57,956 nt of DNA from Burkholderiales bacterium (GTDB lineage Bacteria; Pseudomonadota; Gammaproteobacteria; Burkholderiales; Burkholderiaceae_C), in NCBI GenBank assembly GCA_028868305.1, contig JAGWUS010000019.1, positions 1-57,956 on the forward strand, in the 5' to 3' direction. This document shows positions 28,414-36,331 of the stretch, in pieces. Below the pieces are notes generated by a model. It made no database searches, had not been told where the DNA came from, and saw only the letters and a program-made list of their open reading frames with translations. Position numbers and translations under genes: made by a program. Numbering within the stretch: position 1 is the stretch's first letter; every line of letters starts with the position of its first letter.

Positions 28414-28812
28414 CTACCTCTTTCGTAGGGCGCTGATCATCCGTGCACGGTGGTGATTTTCGTGAACGTGCTTGGCTTCGATGTCGAGGGCTCGATCGCG
28501 AAGGAACTGCTGCTCTTCGGCGTCGTAACCCACGAGCAGCTTGACTATCATCCGGACTACGGTTTTTATGAGGTCATGCAGGTCTGGCAGGCCAGTGGCA
28601 TCAACCTGCACGTCTGCGAGTCCATTTCGAGGTGGCAGATTGGCCTTGTCGGGAGAGATTTGCTGTCTGATTCGCTTTTCAAGCTGCATCAAATCAATTG
28701 CCAGAAAATCTTTGTTGCTGCACTCCTCGACGTTGTCGCACATGTCTGCAAAACTGACAAATCCATGGCGCTGTGACAGTTGAAGGAGGTCGTCCTGTGT
28801 AATGCGTTTCAT
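28414..28812 (-). CDS. hypothetical protein
   Basis: 132 residues, no family recognised. Starts M-K-R-I-T-Q-D-D-L-L-Q-L-S-Q-R-H-G and is mostly helical and acidic, with a terminal K-R-K-like basic end. A perfect 14-bp inverted repeat lies 34 bases upstream of its ATG and could be its operator. First gene of a two-gene unit with 27911-28411. Confidence 0.5.
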   Translation of the reverse strand: MKRITQDDLLQLSQRHGFVSFADMCDNVEECSNKDFLAIDLMQLEKRIRQQISPDKANLPPRNGLADVQVDATGLPDLHDLIKTVVRMIVKLLVGYDAEEQQFLRDRALDIEAKHVHENHHRARMISALRKR

Positions 28813-28845
28813 GGGACGTCCTCAAACGACACGGAGATATGGTCG

Positions 28846-28876
28846 GATTACATGCATGGGAGCCATGCATGTAATC
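28846..28876. promoter_or_regulatory. perfect 14-bp inverted repeat
   Basis: GATTACATGCATGG and CCATGCATGTAATC separated by three bases (GAG). It lies between the gene at 28414 (minus) and the ORF at 28898 (minus). It could be an operator for the former, or, less likely given the lack of a T tract, a terminator for the latter. Confidence 0.6.
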
Positions 28877-28897
28877 TTCACTTCCAAATCCCATCCA

Positions 28898-29143
28898 TCA
28901 TCGGTGAGCGCTCATGTAAGCCTCATTTTTTTGAGGCAAATTGACGCTTGCAATCCACCTCTTTTGTTTGGGTTCCGTGCTTTCGTGAGTATTCGCATGA
29001 AGTCCGCCAGCGATTAGCAACTTAAAACCGACAGCCATTGGCATGGCAAAGCCGCCAAGCATTCGCATCACAAAACCACCACCGGTTCGCATTTCAAATC
29101 CACCATTTTCCAGTCTGACTATCCAATGGTTTCGATTTTCCAT
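28898..29143 (-). CDS. small ORF with five octapeptide repeats
   Basis: 81 residues. Residues 14-53 are a tandem octad series: G-G-F-E-M-R-T-G, G-G-F-V-M-R-M-L, G-G-F-A-M-P-M-A, V-G-F-K-L-L-I-A, G-G-L-H-A-N-T-H. Phe is kept every eight residues (16, 24, 32, 40; Leu48). The repeat is visible in the DNA as 24-base units. No known family. Its ATG lies 28 bases from the start of the divergent ArsR-type gene, so it may be a real divergent gene or simply repeated promoter-proximal DNA. Confidence 0.35.
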   Translation of the reverse strand: MENRNHWIVRLENGGFEMRTGGGFVMRMLGGFAMPMAVGFKLLIAGGLHANTHESTEPKQKRWIASVNLPQKNEAYMSAHR

Positions 29144-29151
29144 TAGTTCTA

Positions 29152-29167
29152 ATATTCGCTAGAATAT
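29152..29167. promoter_or_regulatory. operator-like palindrome before the ArsR-rhodanese gene
   Basis: ATATTC, four bases, GAATAT, ending five bases before the ATG at 29172. A/T-rich dyads of this kind are typical ArsR/BigR sites. A TAGAAT hexamer inside it could be a -10 element, which would put the transcript start close to the ATG (leaderless mRNA). Auto-repression is therefore likely but inferred. Confidence 0.55.
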
Positions 29168-29171
29168 ACGA

Positions 29172-29843
29172 ATGAAGAAGCGAAACCTCAAAGACACTCT
29201 CTACGAACAAGTCGCACGCATTGGCAAAGCCACATCGAGCCCGAAACGGCTGGAGCTGCTGGAACTGCTGGCCCAAGGCGAGAAGTCTGTTGAGGTTTTG
29301 GCAGACGAACTATCTATTGAGATCAAGCTCACCAGCGCACACCTCAAGGTCCTCAAAGAAGCGCGGATGGTCGCCGCGCGCAAAGAAGGCAAGTTTGTCT
29401 TCTACCGTCTGGCCGGTGAAGATGTGGCAAGTCTCTGGGTGAACATGCGCGAGGTAGCCTTGGAGCACCTGGTGGAGCTGCGGGTGGCCCTGGACGGCAT
29501 GGCCAGCGCTCCCGACAAGCTCACCAGCATCAGCCGCAAGCAACTGATGGAGCAGGCCAAACGTGGCGAAGTCATCGTGATTGATGTGCGACCGCGCGCC
29601 GAGTTCGAACTAGCCCATCTGCCTCATGCCCGGTCCATGCCGGTGAACGAGATTGCGCAGCGTCTGGCCGAACTCCCCAAGTCCACGGAGATTGTTGCCT
29701 ACTGCCGCGGCCCCTTTTGCCTGTTCGCAGAAGAAGCAGCGCAGCTGCTCAAGGCCCATGGTCGCAAAGTCAGCAAGCTGCAGGACGGGGTAGCCGAGTG
29801 GCGATCTGCCGGCATGCCACTTGAATTCAAGGAGTCCACATGA
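29172..29843 (+). CDS. ArsR-family regulator fused to a rhodanese domain
   Basis: 223 residues. The N-terminal winged helix (residues 10-95; S-S-P-K-R-L-E-L-L-E-L-L and L-T-S-A-H-L-K-V-L) is ArsR/SmtB-like but has no cysteine, so it is not a classical metal sensor. The C-terminal rhodanese domain has active-site loop C178-R-G-P-F-C183 and could carry a persulfide; the two cysteines suggest that the regulator senses reactive sulfur by disulfide or trisulfide formation, as BigR/SqrR-type regulators do. It heads a five-gene cluster and overlaps the next gene as ATGA. Confidence 0.88.
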   Translation: MKKRNLKDTLYEQVARIGKATSSPKRLELLELLAQGEKSVEVLADELSIEIKLTSAHLKVLKEARMVAARKEGKFVFYRLAGEDVASLWVNMREVALEHLVELRVALDGMASAPDKLTSISRKQLMEQAKRGEVIVIDVRPRAEFELAHLPHARSMPVNEIAQRLAELPKSTEIVAYCRGPFCLFAEEAAQLLKAHGRKVSKLQDGVAEWRSAGMPLEFKEST

Positions 29844-30190
29844 ACACCATTCTCTTCATCCTGAACGACGCCCCATACGGCAGCGAGCGACCCTACAACG
29901 CGTTGCGCCTGGCTGGAGCGCTGGCCTTGCATGACAAAGCACGGGTTCGCCTGTTCCTCATGGGGGACGCCGTGGGCTGCGCCAAATCGGGCCAGCGAGT
30001 CCCAGAAGGCTTCTACAACGCATCGCTTTTGTTGGACAAGGTGATCCAGCATGGCGAGGTTGCACTGTGTGGCTCCTGTATGGACGCACGTGGCCTGGAG
30101 GAGGTGCAACTGCTCCCAGGTGCCACTCGATCCAATTTGGCCCAGTTGGCAGATTGGACCGTGGAAGCCGACAAAGTGCTTGTTTTCTGA
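29840..30190 (+). CDS. DsrE-family sulfur-carrier-like protein
   Basis: 116 residues. DsrE/DsrF-like alpha/beta fold: M-N-T-I-L-F-I-L-N-D-A-P-Y-G-S-E-R, L-F-L-M-G-D-A-V-G-C-A, and a Cys pair in L-C-G-S-C-M-D-A-R-G at the position of the sulfur-binding cysteine. Likely accepts or passes on persulfide sulfur. Translation is coupled to the rhodanese regulator. Confidence 0.85.
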   Translation: MNTILFILNDAPYGSERPYNALRLAGALALHDKARVRLFLMGDAVGCAKSGQRVPEGFYNASLLLDKVIQHGEVALCGSCMDARGLEEVQLLPGATRSNLAQLADWTVEADKVLVF

Positions 30191-30199
30191 GGAGCAGCT

Positions 30200-30931
30200 T
30201 TGTTTTTCAAACAACTGCCTACCAAAGAGGCATCCCTTTCCTACTTCTTCGGCTGCGCGGGCCATGGTCTTGCGGTTGCCGTTGATGTGGTGGCTGGTGA
30301 CGAAGACTGGTTCTCTGAACAAGCCAGTCTTGCCAATGTGCGCATCACCCATGTGATCGATACCCACGTCCACGCGGATCACTACACGGGAGGCCGTGAG
30401 TTGGCCCGTCGAGTCGAGGCTTCCTACTGCCTGCATGAGTGTGCATCCGCCTTGGTGGGTTTTGACTTCCAGCCCTTGGCGGATGGACAAGTGCTGGAAT
30501 TTGGCAATGTGCGGATCAAGATACTGCACACCCCAGGGCACACCCTGGAGAGCGTGTGCCTGCTGGTGTCCGACGCAAGGCGCGGACCGGACCCCTGGTT
30601 TGTCATCACCGGCGATACCCTGTTTGTGGGGGCGGTGGGCCGCCCGGATCTGGCCGGGCGCGAGCAGGAAATGGCGGGCATGCTGCACCAGAGCCTGGGC
30701 GAGAAGCTGCTGAGCCTGCCCGTCGAGCTGGAGATCTATCCGGGGCATCAGGCCGGCAGTGCCTGTGGTGCAGGACTCTCGGGCAAACCTAACTCGACCA
30801 TTGGCTTTGAGAAACGCTGGAACCCCTTCCTGGCCATGGACCGGGAGACGTTTGTGCGCGAGTTGACTGGCAGCATTCCCGCGCGTCCTGCGGACATGGA
30901 CCGGATCGTGGCAGCCAACATCGCTGCCTGA
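30200..30931 (+). CDS. MBL-fold hydrolase, persulfide dioxygenase-like
   Basis: 243 residues, TTG start nine bases after the DsrE stop; no better start lies in frame. Metal motif T-H-V-H-A-D-H (55-61), then H-T-P-G-H-T, G-D-T-L-F-V-G-A-V-G-R-P-D-L, and Y-P-G-H-Q-A-G-S-A-C-G. The G-R-P-D-L and P-G-H segments are those of ETHE1-like persulfide dioxygenases and the Blh protein of BigR operons. Expected to oxidise glutathione persulfide to sulfite. The association with a rhodanese-type regulator supports a sulfide or persulfide detoxification role. Confidence 0.85.
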   Translation: MFFKQLPTKEASLSYFFGCAGHGLAVAVDVVAGDEDWFSEQASLANVRITHVIDTHVHADHYTGGRELARRVEASYCLHECASALVGFDFQPLADGQVLEFGNVRIKILHTPGHTLESVCLLVSDARRGPDPWFVITGDTLFVGAVGRPDLAGREQEMAGMLHQSLGEKLLSLPVELEIYPGHQAGSACGAGLSGKPNSTIGFEKRWNPFLAMDRETFVRELTGSIPARPADMDRIVAANIAA

Positions 30932-30938
30932 GACGCCC

Positions 30939-32237
30939 ATGGAATTGCACCACGGCATCCGCCCCAACCTGGGACAGTTTCTGCACCAGCTCCTGCAGGT
31001 GCTGCTGGTCGGCCTCACCATCGGCATGACGCGTACGGTGGTGCCCGCACTGGCAGAGTCAGACTTTGGGGTGCCCAAGAACTCCTTTGTGCTGCTGGCC
31101 TCCTTTGTGGTGGCATTCGGCCTGGTCAAGGGGGTGATGAACTTTGTCGCTGGCAGGCTGTCTGAGCGCATCGGGCGCAAGCCGGTGCTGTTGTTGGGCT
31201 GGATGGTTGCTTTGCCTATCCCGGTGATGGTCTGGCTGGCTCCCAACTGGAGTTGGGTGGTCGCCGCCACGGTTTTGCTGGGCGTGAACCAAGGGCTGAC
31301 CTGGTCCATGACCCAAACCTCCAAGCTGGACATTACCCGGCTCGAAGAACGCGGCCTGACCTTGGGTTTGAACGAGTTCGCCGGTTACGTGGGGGTAGCC
31401 CTGGCAGGCATCCTCACCGCGTACATGGCAACCCGCTTTGGTGCCCGGCAAGGCCTGCTGATCTTCGGTCTCACCGTTATCGTGCTGGCACTGCTGTTGA
31501 CCCAGTTCGGCGTCAAGGACACGCTCCCCTGGGCCAAAGCCGAGGCGGCCAAACATGCGCCCGGCACCAACCAGGTTCTGCGCCCGCGCTACCCACTCAA
31601 TGTGTCGGCCACACCCTCCACTTGGGAGGTCTTCACGCTGATGAGCTGGCGTGACAAACGCCTGATGGCGCTGAGCCAGGCGGGCCTGGTGGAGAAGTTT
31701 GTCGATGCTCTGGTGTGGGTTTTTTATCCGGTGTTTCTGTACCAACAGGGGGTGAGCCTGCCCCAGGTGGGGTGGATCATTGGCTTTTACGGGTTTGTGT
31801 GGGGCGGCTCGCAGCTTTTCACAGGACGGCTGTCGGATCGGATTGGGCGGCATCGCCTGAATGTCTGGGGCATGTGGATCTGTGGTGCAGGTGTGGCAGC
31901 GATGGTGCTGGGCCAGGGCGCCGTCTGGTGGGCGACCAGTGCTGCAGTGTCGGGATTTGGCATGGCCTTGCTCTATCCGAACCTCTCGGCGGCTGTGGCT
32001 GATATTTCTCACCCGGCATGGCGTGGCTCGGCCATTGGCATTTACCGCTTCTGGCGCGATCTGGGATACGGGATCGGTGCCTTGGGATTGGGCTTGGCCG
32101 CACATTTCACCGGACAGTTGCAGGCGGCATTCTGGTTTGTGGCTCTGTCGATGCTCGCGTCAGGTGCCGTACTGAAGTGGCTGGGGGAAGAAACCCATCC
32201 CCGCATCAACCCGGCCTCCACCCTTGTGAATCCCTGA
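30939..32237 (+). CDS. MFS transporter
   Basis: 432 residues, about 12 hydrophobic segments. The MFS signature between helices 2 and 3 reads G-R-L-S-E-R-I-G-R-K-P, with a second copy G-R-L-S-D-R-I-G-R-H-R in the other half. The substrate cannot be read; position in the sulfur cluster suggests export of an oxidised sulfur product or an associated toxic anion. It starts eight bases after the MBL gene. Confidence 0.88.
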   Translation: MELHHGIRPNLGQFLHQLLQVLLVGLTIGMTRTVVPALAESDFGVPKNSFVLLASFVVAFGLVKGVMNFVAGRLSERIGRKPVLLLGWMVALPIPVMVWLAPNWSWVVAATVLLGVNQGLTWSMTQTSKLDITRLEERGLTLGLNEFAGYVGVALAGILTAYMATRFGARQGLLIFGLTVIVLALLLTQFGVKDTLPWAKAEAAKHAPGTNQVLRPRYPLNVSATPSTWEVFTLMSWRDKRLMALSQAGLVEKFVDALVWVFYPVFLYQQGVSLPQVGWIIGFYGFVWGGSQLFTGRLSDRIGRHRLNVWGMWICGAGVAAMVLGQGAVWWATSAAVSGFGMALLYPNLSAAVADISHPAWRGSAIGIYRFWRDLGYGIGALGLGLAAHFTGQLQAAFWFVALSMLASGAVLKWLGEETHPRINPASTLVNP

Positions 32238-32260
32238 AAGAAGTAGCACTTCCCATTGCA

Positions 32261-33319
32261 ATGACAAACGAACACGGCTGGAATACCGGAGTCGCCTCCG
32301 CATTGGGAGCGGCATTGCTCTTTGGCGCAGGAACGCCCTTGGCCAAGCTGTTTCTGGATGGGGTAGGACCGTGGATGTTGGCGGGGCTTTTCTACCTGGG
32401 TTCTGGCATGGGTCTGTCTCTCTACCGTCTGGTGTCCGGTGCCACCCCCGTCCGACTGGCGCACGGGGAAGCCGGATGGCTGGCCGGTGCCGTACTTGCC
32501 GGAGGCGTGATCGGCCCTGTACTGCTGATGACGGGACTCAGCAGCATGCCGGCATCCGGGGCGTCGTTGCTGCTCAATGCCGAGGCGATCTTTACCGCCT
32601 TGCTGGCATGGATCGCTTTCCGTGAGAACTTCGACCGGCGCATCGCCTTGGGGATGGGTGCCATCGCCCTGGGAGCGGTCGTGCTGAGCTGGCCCGACGA
32701 CCTAAGTTTTGCAGGCCTGTGGCCCACTTTGGCCATCTTGGGAGCCTGCTTTGCCTGGGGCGTGGACAACAACCTGACCCGCAAGGTGTCCTTGAACGAT
32801 GCGACATGGATTGCCGCAGTCAAGGGCGTGGCAGCGGGCAGCGTCAATCTGGTGCTGGCATTTGCAATCGGGGATCGCCTGCCATCTATGACTTTGATGG
32901 GCGGCGCCATGGTGGTCGGCTTCCTGGCCTATGGTGTCAGTCTGGCCCTGTTTGTTGTGGGCCTGCGCCAGTTGGGTACTGCGCGCACTGGTGCCTACTT
33001 CTCGGTGGCGCCATTTTTTGGCGCGGCCTTGGCGCTGGCCAGCGGTGAAGCGCTGACCTTGCGGCTACTGGCCGCCGGCGCACTGATGGGCATCGGTGTC
33101 TGGCTGCACCTGACGGAACACCACGAGCATGTCCACGCGCACGAGGCAATGGAGCATGAACATGAGCACACGCACGATGTGCACCACCAGCACGACCATC
33201 CGGACCAGCCGGGGCTCAAGCTGGGGACAGGGCAGAAACATAGCCACCGGCATTACCACCAACCGATGGAACACCAGCATGCGCATTTTCCGGATGTGCA
33301 TCACAGGCACGGGCATTGA
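32261..33319 (+). CDS. DMT (EamA) transporter with a His-rich tail
   Basis: 352 residues from the ATG at 32261. Ten hydrophobic segments in two EamA halves (G-A-G-T-P-L-A-K-L-F-L and later G-A-C-F-A-W-G-V-D-N-N). The last 68 residues are a soluble tail with about 24 histidines in H-x-H and H-H runs, plausible for binding Zn, Ni, Co or Cd at the membrane face. This suggests metal transport or metal-gated export; substrate unknown. Last gene of the cluster. Confidence 0.85.
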   Translation: MTNEHGWNTGVASALGAALLFGAGTPLAKLFLDGVGPWMLAGLFYLGSGMGLSLYRLVSGATPVRLAHGEAGWLAGAVLAGGVIGPVLLMTGLSSMPASGASLLLNAEAIFTALLAWIAFRENFDRRIALGMGAIALGAVVLSWPDDLSFAGLWPTLAILGACFAWGVDNNLTRKVSLNDATWIAAVKGVAAGSVNLVLAFAIGDRLPSMTLMGGAMVVGFLAYGVSLALFVVGLRQLGTARTGAYFSVAPFFGAALALASGEALTLRLLAAGALMGIGVWLHLTEHHEHVHAHEAMEHEHEHTHDVHHQHDHPDQPGLKLGTGQKHSHRHYHQPMEHQHAHFPDVHHRHGH

Positions 33320-33358
33320 CACCCGGCTCGGAAATGGACGTTGGTACTTTGCCTGCTT

Positions 33359-34555
33359 TCAGTCCATCAAAACGCATTGAACGCCTTCGACTGGCGGAGT
33401 CTTTGAATTCACATTCAAGTACGAGATGATCAGCGTCATGAACGCTACCGTTTTGGCGTTGATCCGAGGGTCTTCGGCAAAGAAGTGGTCGCTGCCCATC
33501 GCCACGATGGTCATGCTATGGGGAGCGATGGCATCCGTCAGCAATGTCAATCCGTCATTGGGGCCTTGCGATTTCAGCAAAGGGTATTTGTCCCGTGAAT
33601 ACTGGCTGAGTTGGCCGGACAGCGGAACACCCAGGTAGTTCACCACCAGGAGATCAGGGGGCAGGTGCAGGCGCTGGAAGCGGGGGCGGCTTTCTTGTGC
33701 GCTCATACTCATGATGGCTTGGCGATCCCAGCCCTTGAACCACACCACTGCATTGAACAGCCACCGCTGTGGTGCCTGCTGCATATAGTCCACCAAGGGA
33801 CTGCCTTGCAAAATCCCTCCCAGGTTCAGCCAGGCTTTGACCGACTTCAGAGATTCCTTGGAAACCATTTCACTCAACGCCAGATGGATGGCAGGCCCCG
33901 AAGAGCTGGCACCCGCAATCAGAATGTGTTTCCCCGAGCCGGCGTGCAGCGCAATCGCCTGTGCCATAACCTTCGCGTTGTCCTCCACGGAGCCCGTGGG
34001 TGGAAGAGCAACCAGATGGTTTTCCATTCCCAACTCGGTGATCAGCTTGCGCGGCTGCGCAAAATCCGCTCCTGTGATGGCGCCATTCTCCGCATAGTCC
34101 CAGCCGGGCATAAACAGCACCATGAAAGGTGCAGTGTCAACGCGCTGCGCGGGCGTTTCAGACAGTATCTGCAGAAAATCCACATTGATTTGCTGGTTGC
34201 ACCTGTCTTTCAATAACTGGCGAACCAGGAATATGGAAGCAAAATCCACGGAAAAGTTTTGGGAGATTTTGCTGAGTTCCTCACGCGTTGGAATGGCACT
34301 GCCGTGCACGACATGCAGTTTTTCAATGTCGTCCTTCAGCACCTGATTGCTGTGGATGACCTGCAGATGCTGTTCCAAATAGTAGCGAGCTACGTCGCTG
34401 TCGACCGTCGTGTCTACCTGTATCCCAAATACCCGTGCCTTCGCCGGAATACCTGGCGTTGACATGCACGAAGACAGCAGCAGCGAGAACAGTGCGACAA
34501 CAGAAAGCCGCAATGCAGTGATAGAGAACGGTCGGTCGGGCTGGGTGAATTTCAT
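33359..34555 (-). CDS. lipoprotein with alpha/beta-hydrolase-like domain
   Basis: 398 residues from the ATG at 34555 (M-K-F-T-Q-P-D-R-P-F-S), which opens on a lipoprotein signal ending L-L-L-S-S-C. The central domain contains V-L-F-M-P-G-W-D-Y and the elbow-like I-A-G-A-S-S-S-G-P-A, and late G-S-D-H-F-F could hold the catalytic His. The G-x-S-x-G is not canonical, so hydrolase activity is uncertain. Convergent with the DMT gene; no partner evident. Confidence 0.6.
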   Translation of the reverse strand: MKFTQPDRPFSITALRLSVVALFSLLLSSCMSTPGIPAKARVFGIQVDTTVDSDVARYYLEQHLQVIHSNQVLKDDIEKLHVVHGSAIPTREELSKISQNFSVDFASIFLVRQLLKDRCNQQINVDFLQILSETPAQRVDTAPFMVLFMPGWDYAENGAITGADFAQPRKLITELGMENHLVALPPTGSVEDNAKVMAQAIALHAGSGKHILIAGASSSGPAIHLALSEMVSKESLKSVKAWLNLGGILQGSPLVDYMQQAPQRWLFNAVVWFKGWDRQAIMSMSAQESRPRFQRLHLPPDLLVVNYLGVPLSGQLSQYSRDKYPLLKSQGPNDGLTLLTDAIAPHSMTIVAMGSDHFFAEDPRINAKTVAFMTLIISYLNVNSKTPPVEGVQCVLMD

Positions 34556-34663
34556 GCTTGAAAATTTCAAGGGCGCAGTCCAATGTACTCGGCACATCAA
34601 AGAAGCGGGGATTTTGGCCCTATCTCCACCTTTGTGGGCCTGTGCGGTGGAAGCCTTTTCACG

Positions 34664-35584
34664 TCACGCGGTAACCCATCCCGAGCCCGCATGCCATTGG
34701 CTTTCAAAATTCTTCCCTGCCGCCAACGCCTGCAAGACAGGTAGCAGGAATCCACGCAACGCATCGATCACCGTCGAAAGCTCCATCTTCTCCAGGGAGT
34801 TCTTGCGAAGAAACGCCGACCACTGTTGGTTCTTCTGCGCATCCTGCACAAACTCGTCCTGCAGGCCCAGCGGCAGGTCCGCTGGAAGGGCGGTCCCCCG
34901 GCGTTCGAATGTGGCATGGATGGCCCGGGCCAGCACAGCGCCCTCAAAGTCTGAATGCCGGGCCAGTACCCACAGGTCGAAGTAGTCCTTCATGCGGGTG
35001 TTGAGCATGCCGAGCTTGACAATGGCCTCGAATTTTTCCGCAACAACGGTGTATCGCGGATAGACCCGCAGCTGCGGTGATGGCATTCCTTCCAGGATTG
35101 CCGGGTACTGCACATCCTCCGGGCCGGGCACGACGGCATCGCCAAAGCCGATGTCGATCTGCACCGAGCAGCGCGCACCGTCCAGCAGGCCCATCAGCGT
35201 GACACGGACGCCCGCGTAATTTGCTTCCTTGCGGATCTCGGCCGCCTTCACGGTATCGGCCTGGAACGCGATGCCATCATCTCCCTCGATCTGGCTGATC
35301 TGGCGGAACAGGTCTTTCAGGTGCGGGATTTCGGTAGAGCCAAAACCCAGCAGGTCGGCATCTCGCGTCGGGCGGTGCGGCACATCGAACCAGAGGTCGA
35401 ACAGCAAGGCGCCTTTGAGCAGGAACTGGCCATGCTGTTCGGAGATGCTCAGGCGGTACAGCATGCGTTCCAGCGCATACCGCGTCAGCAGCAGGTTGAA
35501 GTCCAGCTTTTCAGCGCGGGCCTTGTTGAGCAGGCGGGCGCGAACCGAAGCAGCGCTGTTGCGGGTGGCTTTGGGTTGGTTCAT
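34664..35584 (-). CDS. abiEii: AbiEii toxin (nucleotidyltransferase)
   Basis: 306 residues from the ATG at 35584, which overlaps the antitoxin stop as ATGA; the frame is open further but inside abiEi. The DUF1814/AbiEii NTase core shows L-L-K-G-A-L-L-F-D-L-W and R-P-T-R-D-A-D-L (D75, D77 as metal ligands), later R-Y-T-V-V-A-E-K-F-E-A-I-V-K-L-G and R-M-K-D-Y-F-D-L. These are the conserved motifs of type IV toxins that block translation, in related cases by adding nucleotides to tRNA. Appears intact. Confidence 0.92.
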   Translation of the reverse strand: MNQPKATRNSAASVRARLLNKARAEKLDFNLLLTRYALERMLYRLSISEQHGQFLLKGALLFDLWFDVPHRPTRDADLLGFGSTEIPHLKDLFRQISQIEGDDGIAFQADTVKAAEIRKEANYAGVRVTLMGLLDGARCSVQIDIGFGDAVVPGPEDVQYPAILEGMPSPQLRVYPRYTVVAEKFEAIVKLGMLNTRMKDYFDLWVLARHSDFEGAVLARAIHATFERRGTALPADLPLGLQDEFVQDAQKNQQWSAFLRKNSLEKMELSTVIDALRGFLLPVLQALAAGKNFESQWHAGSGWVTA

Positions 35585-36189
35585 GCCAGGCTTTCCAGGT
35601 AGGGCCGCATCACATTCGCCATGCGATCGACCTTGGCGCAGTGCCAGATTTCGTCGCTGGTGAAGCGCTTGGCATGCCAAGCCTCGCGCAGCGCTTCCAG
35701 TGCCACGTCCAGGCCGATCTTGTTCCGGTACTTGAAGCAGTCGGCCACCGTTTTGGCGACGCTGGTGACGCGGACGGTGACGCCGTCCACGACGTGTTCT
35801 TCGACCCCTTCGTCCAGAGCCTGCCCAGAGAAGCGCACGAGATGCAGTGGCGGGTAGTCCAGCTTTGGCGTCGCCGCCTTGTTGGCGATGGCCAGCCACA
35901 CCTCAAAGGGGGCCTGCGTTGTGAGGTCATGGAAGCGTAGTGCTGACAGCATGCATACCACGCCTCGGGGGACGCGGCGTGCGACCTCGGCGAGCGTGCC
36001 GTGGGCGGACACTGGACGAGTCTTCAGTCCATAGAGCCCGCGGCCTACGCGTTCCAGCTGCCCGGCCCGCACCGCGCGTGTCAGGGTCACCCGTGGGATT
36101 CCCAGCGGGGCCAGGTCCTTGGGACGCACCAGGCCGCGCGCGCTTGCGAGGTTGAGCAGTTGGTCGGCATGGGTGTCCATCGTTGGCAT
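35581..36189 (-). CDS. abiEi: AbiEi antitoxin and autorepressor
   Basis: 202 residues. N-terminal winged helix (A-S-A-R-G-L-V-R-P-K-D-L-A-P-L-G-I-P-R-V-T-L-T-R-A) followed by the AbiEi domain (G-R-G-L-Y-G-L-K, V-C-M-L-S-A-L-R-F-H-D-L-T, V-T-S-V-A-K-T-V-A-D-C-F). AbiEi proteins repress their own operon by binding inverted repeats; one is found directly upstream (36192-36239). An ATG three codons in is an alternative start. Confidence 0.92.
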   Translation of the reverse strand: MPTMDTHADQLLNLASARGLVRPKDLAPLGIPRVTLTRAVRAGQLERVGRGLYGLKTRPVSAHGTLAEVARRVPRGVVCMLSALRFHDLTTQAPFEVWLAIANKAATPKLDYPPLHLVRFSGQALDEGVEEHVVDGVTVRVTSVAKTVADCFKYRNKIGLDVALEALREAWHAKRFTSDEIWHCAKVDRMANVMRPYLESLA

Positions 36190-36191
36190 AT

Positions 36192-36239
36192 TGTTCCATA
36201 AAATTGGTATATGTCAATAACTACCAATTAATAGGAACA
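36192..36239. promoter_or_regulatory. AbiEi operator, long imperfect inverted repeat
   Basis: Perfect arms AATTGGTA (36202-36209) and TACCAATT (36222-36229) sit inside a longer dyad with outer TGTTCC (36192-36197) and GGAACA (36234-36239). The arms match at about 15 of 18 positions. It overlaps the region just before the abiEi ATG, as expected for negative autoregulation. Confidence 0.7.
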
Positions 36240-36331
36240 CGCGTCTTTGGCGGATCCTAAGTCCTACTTTTTTTTGGGCACGCCCACCGTGTCAATACGG
36301 TTTGCTCTGGCGATCACCTCTTCGCTTCGTT

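Noticed and set aside
29699..31333. 544-codon open frame antisense to the ArsR, DsrE and MBL genes
   Set aside because: The plus strand carries three well-conserved genes with tight overlaps over the same bases; the antisense frame has no motif.
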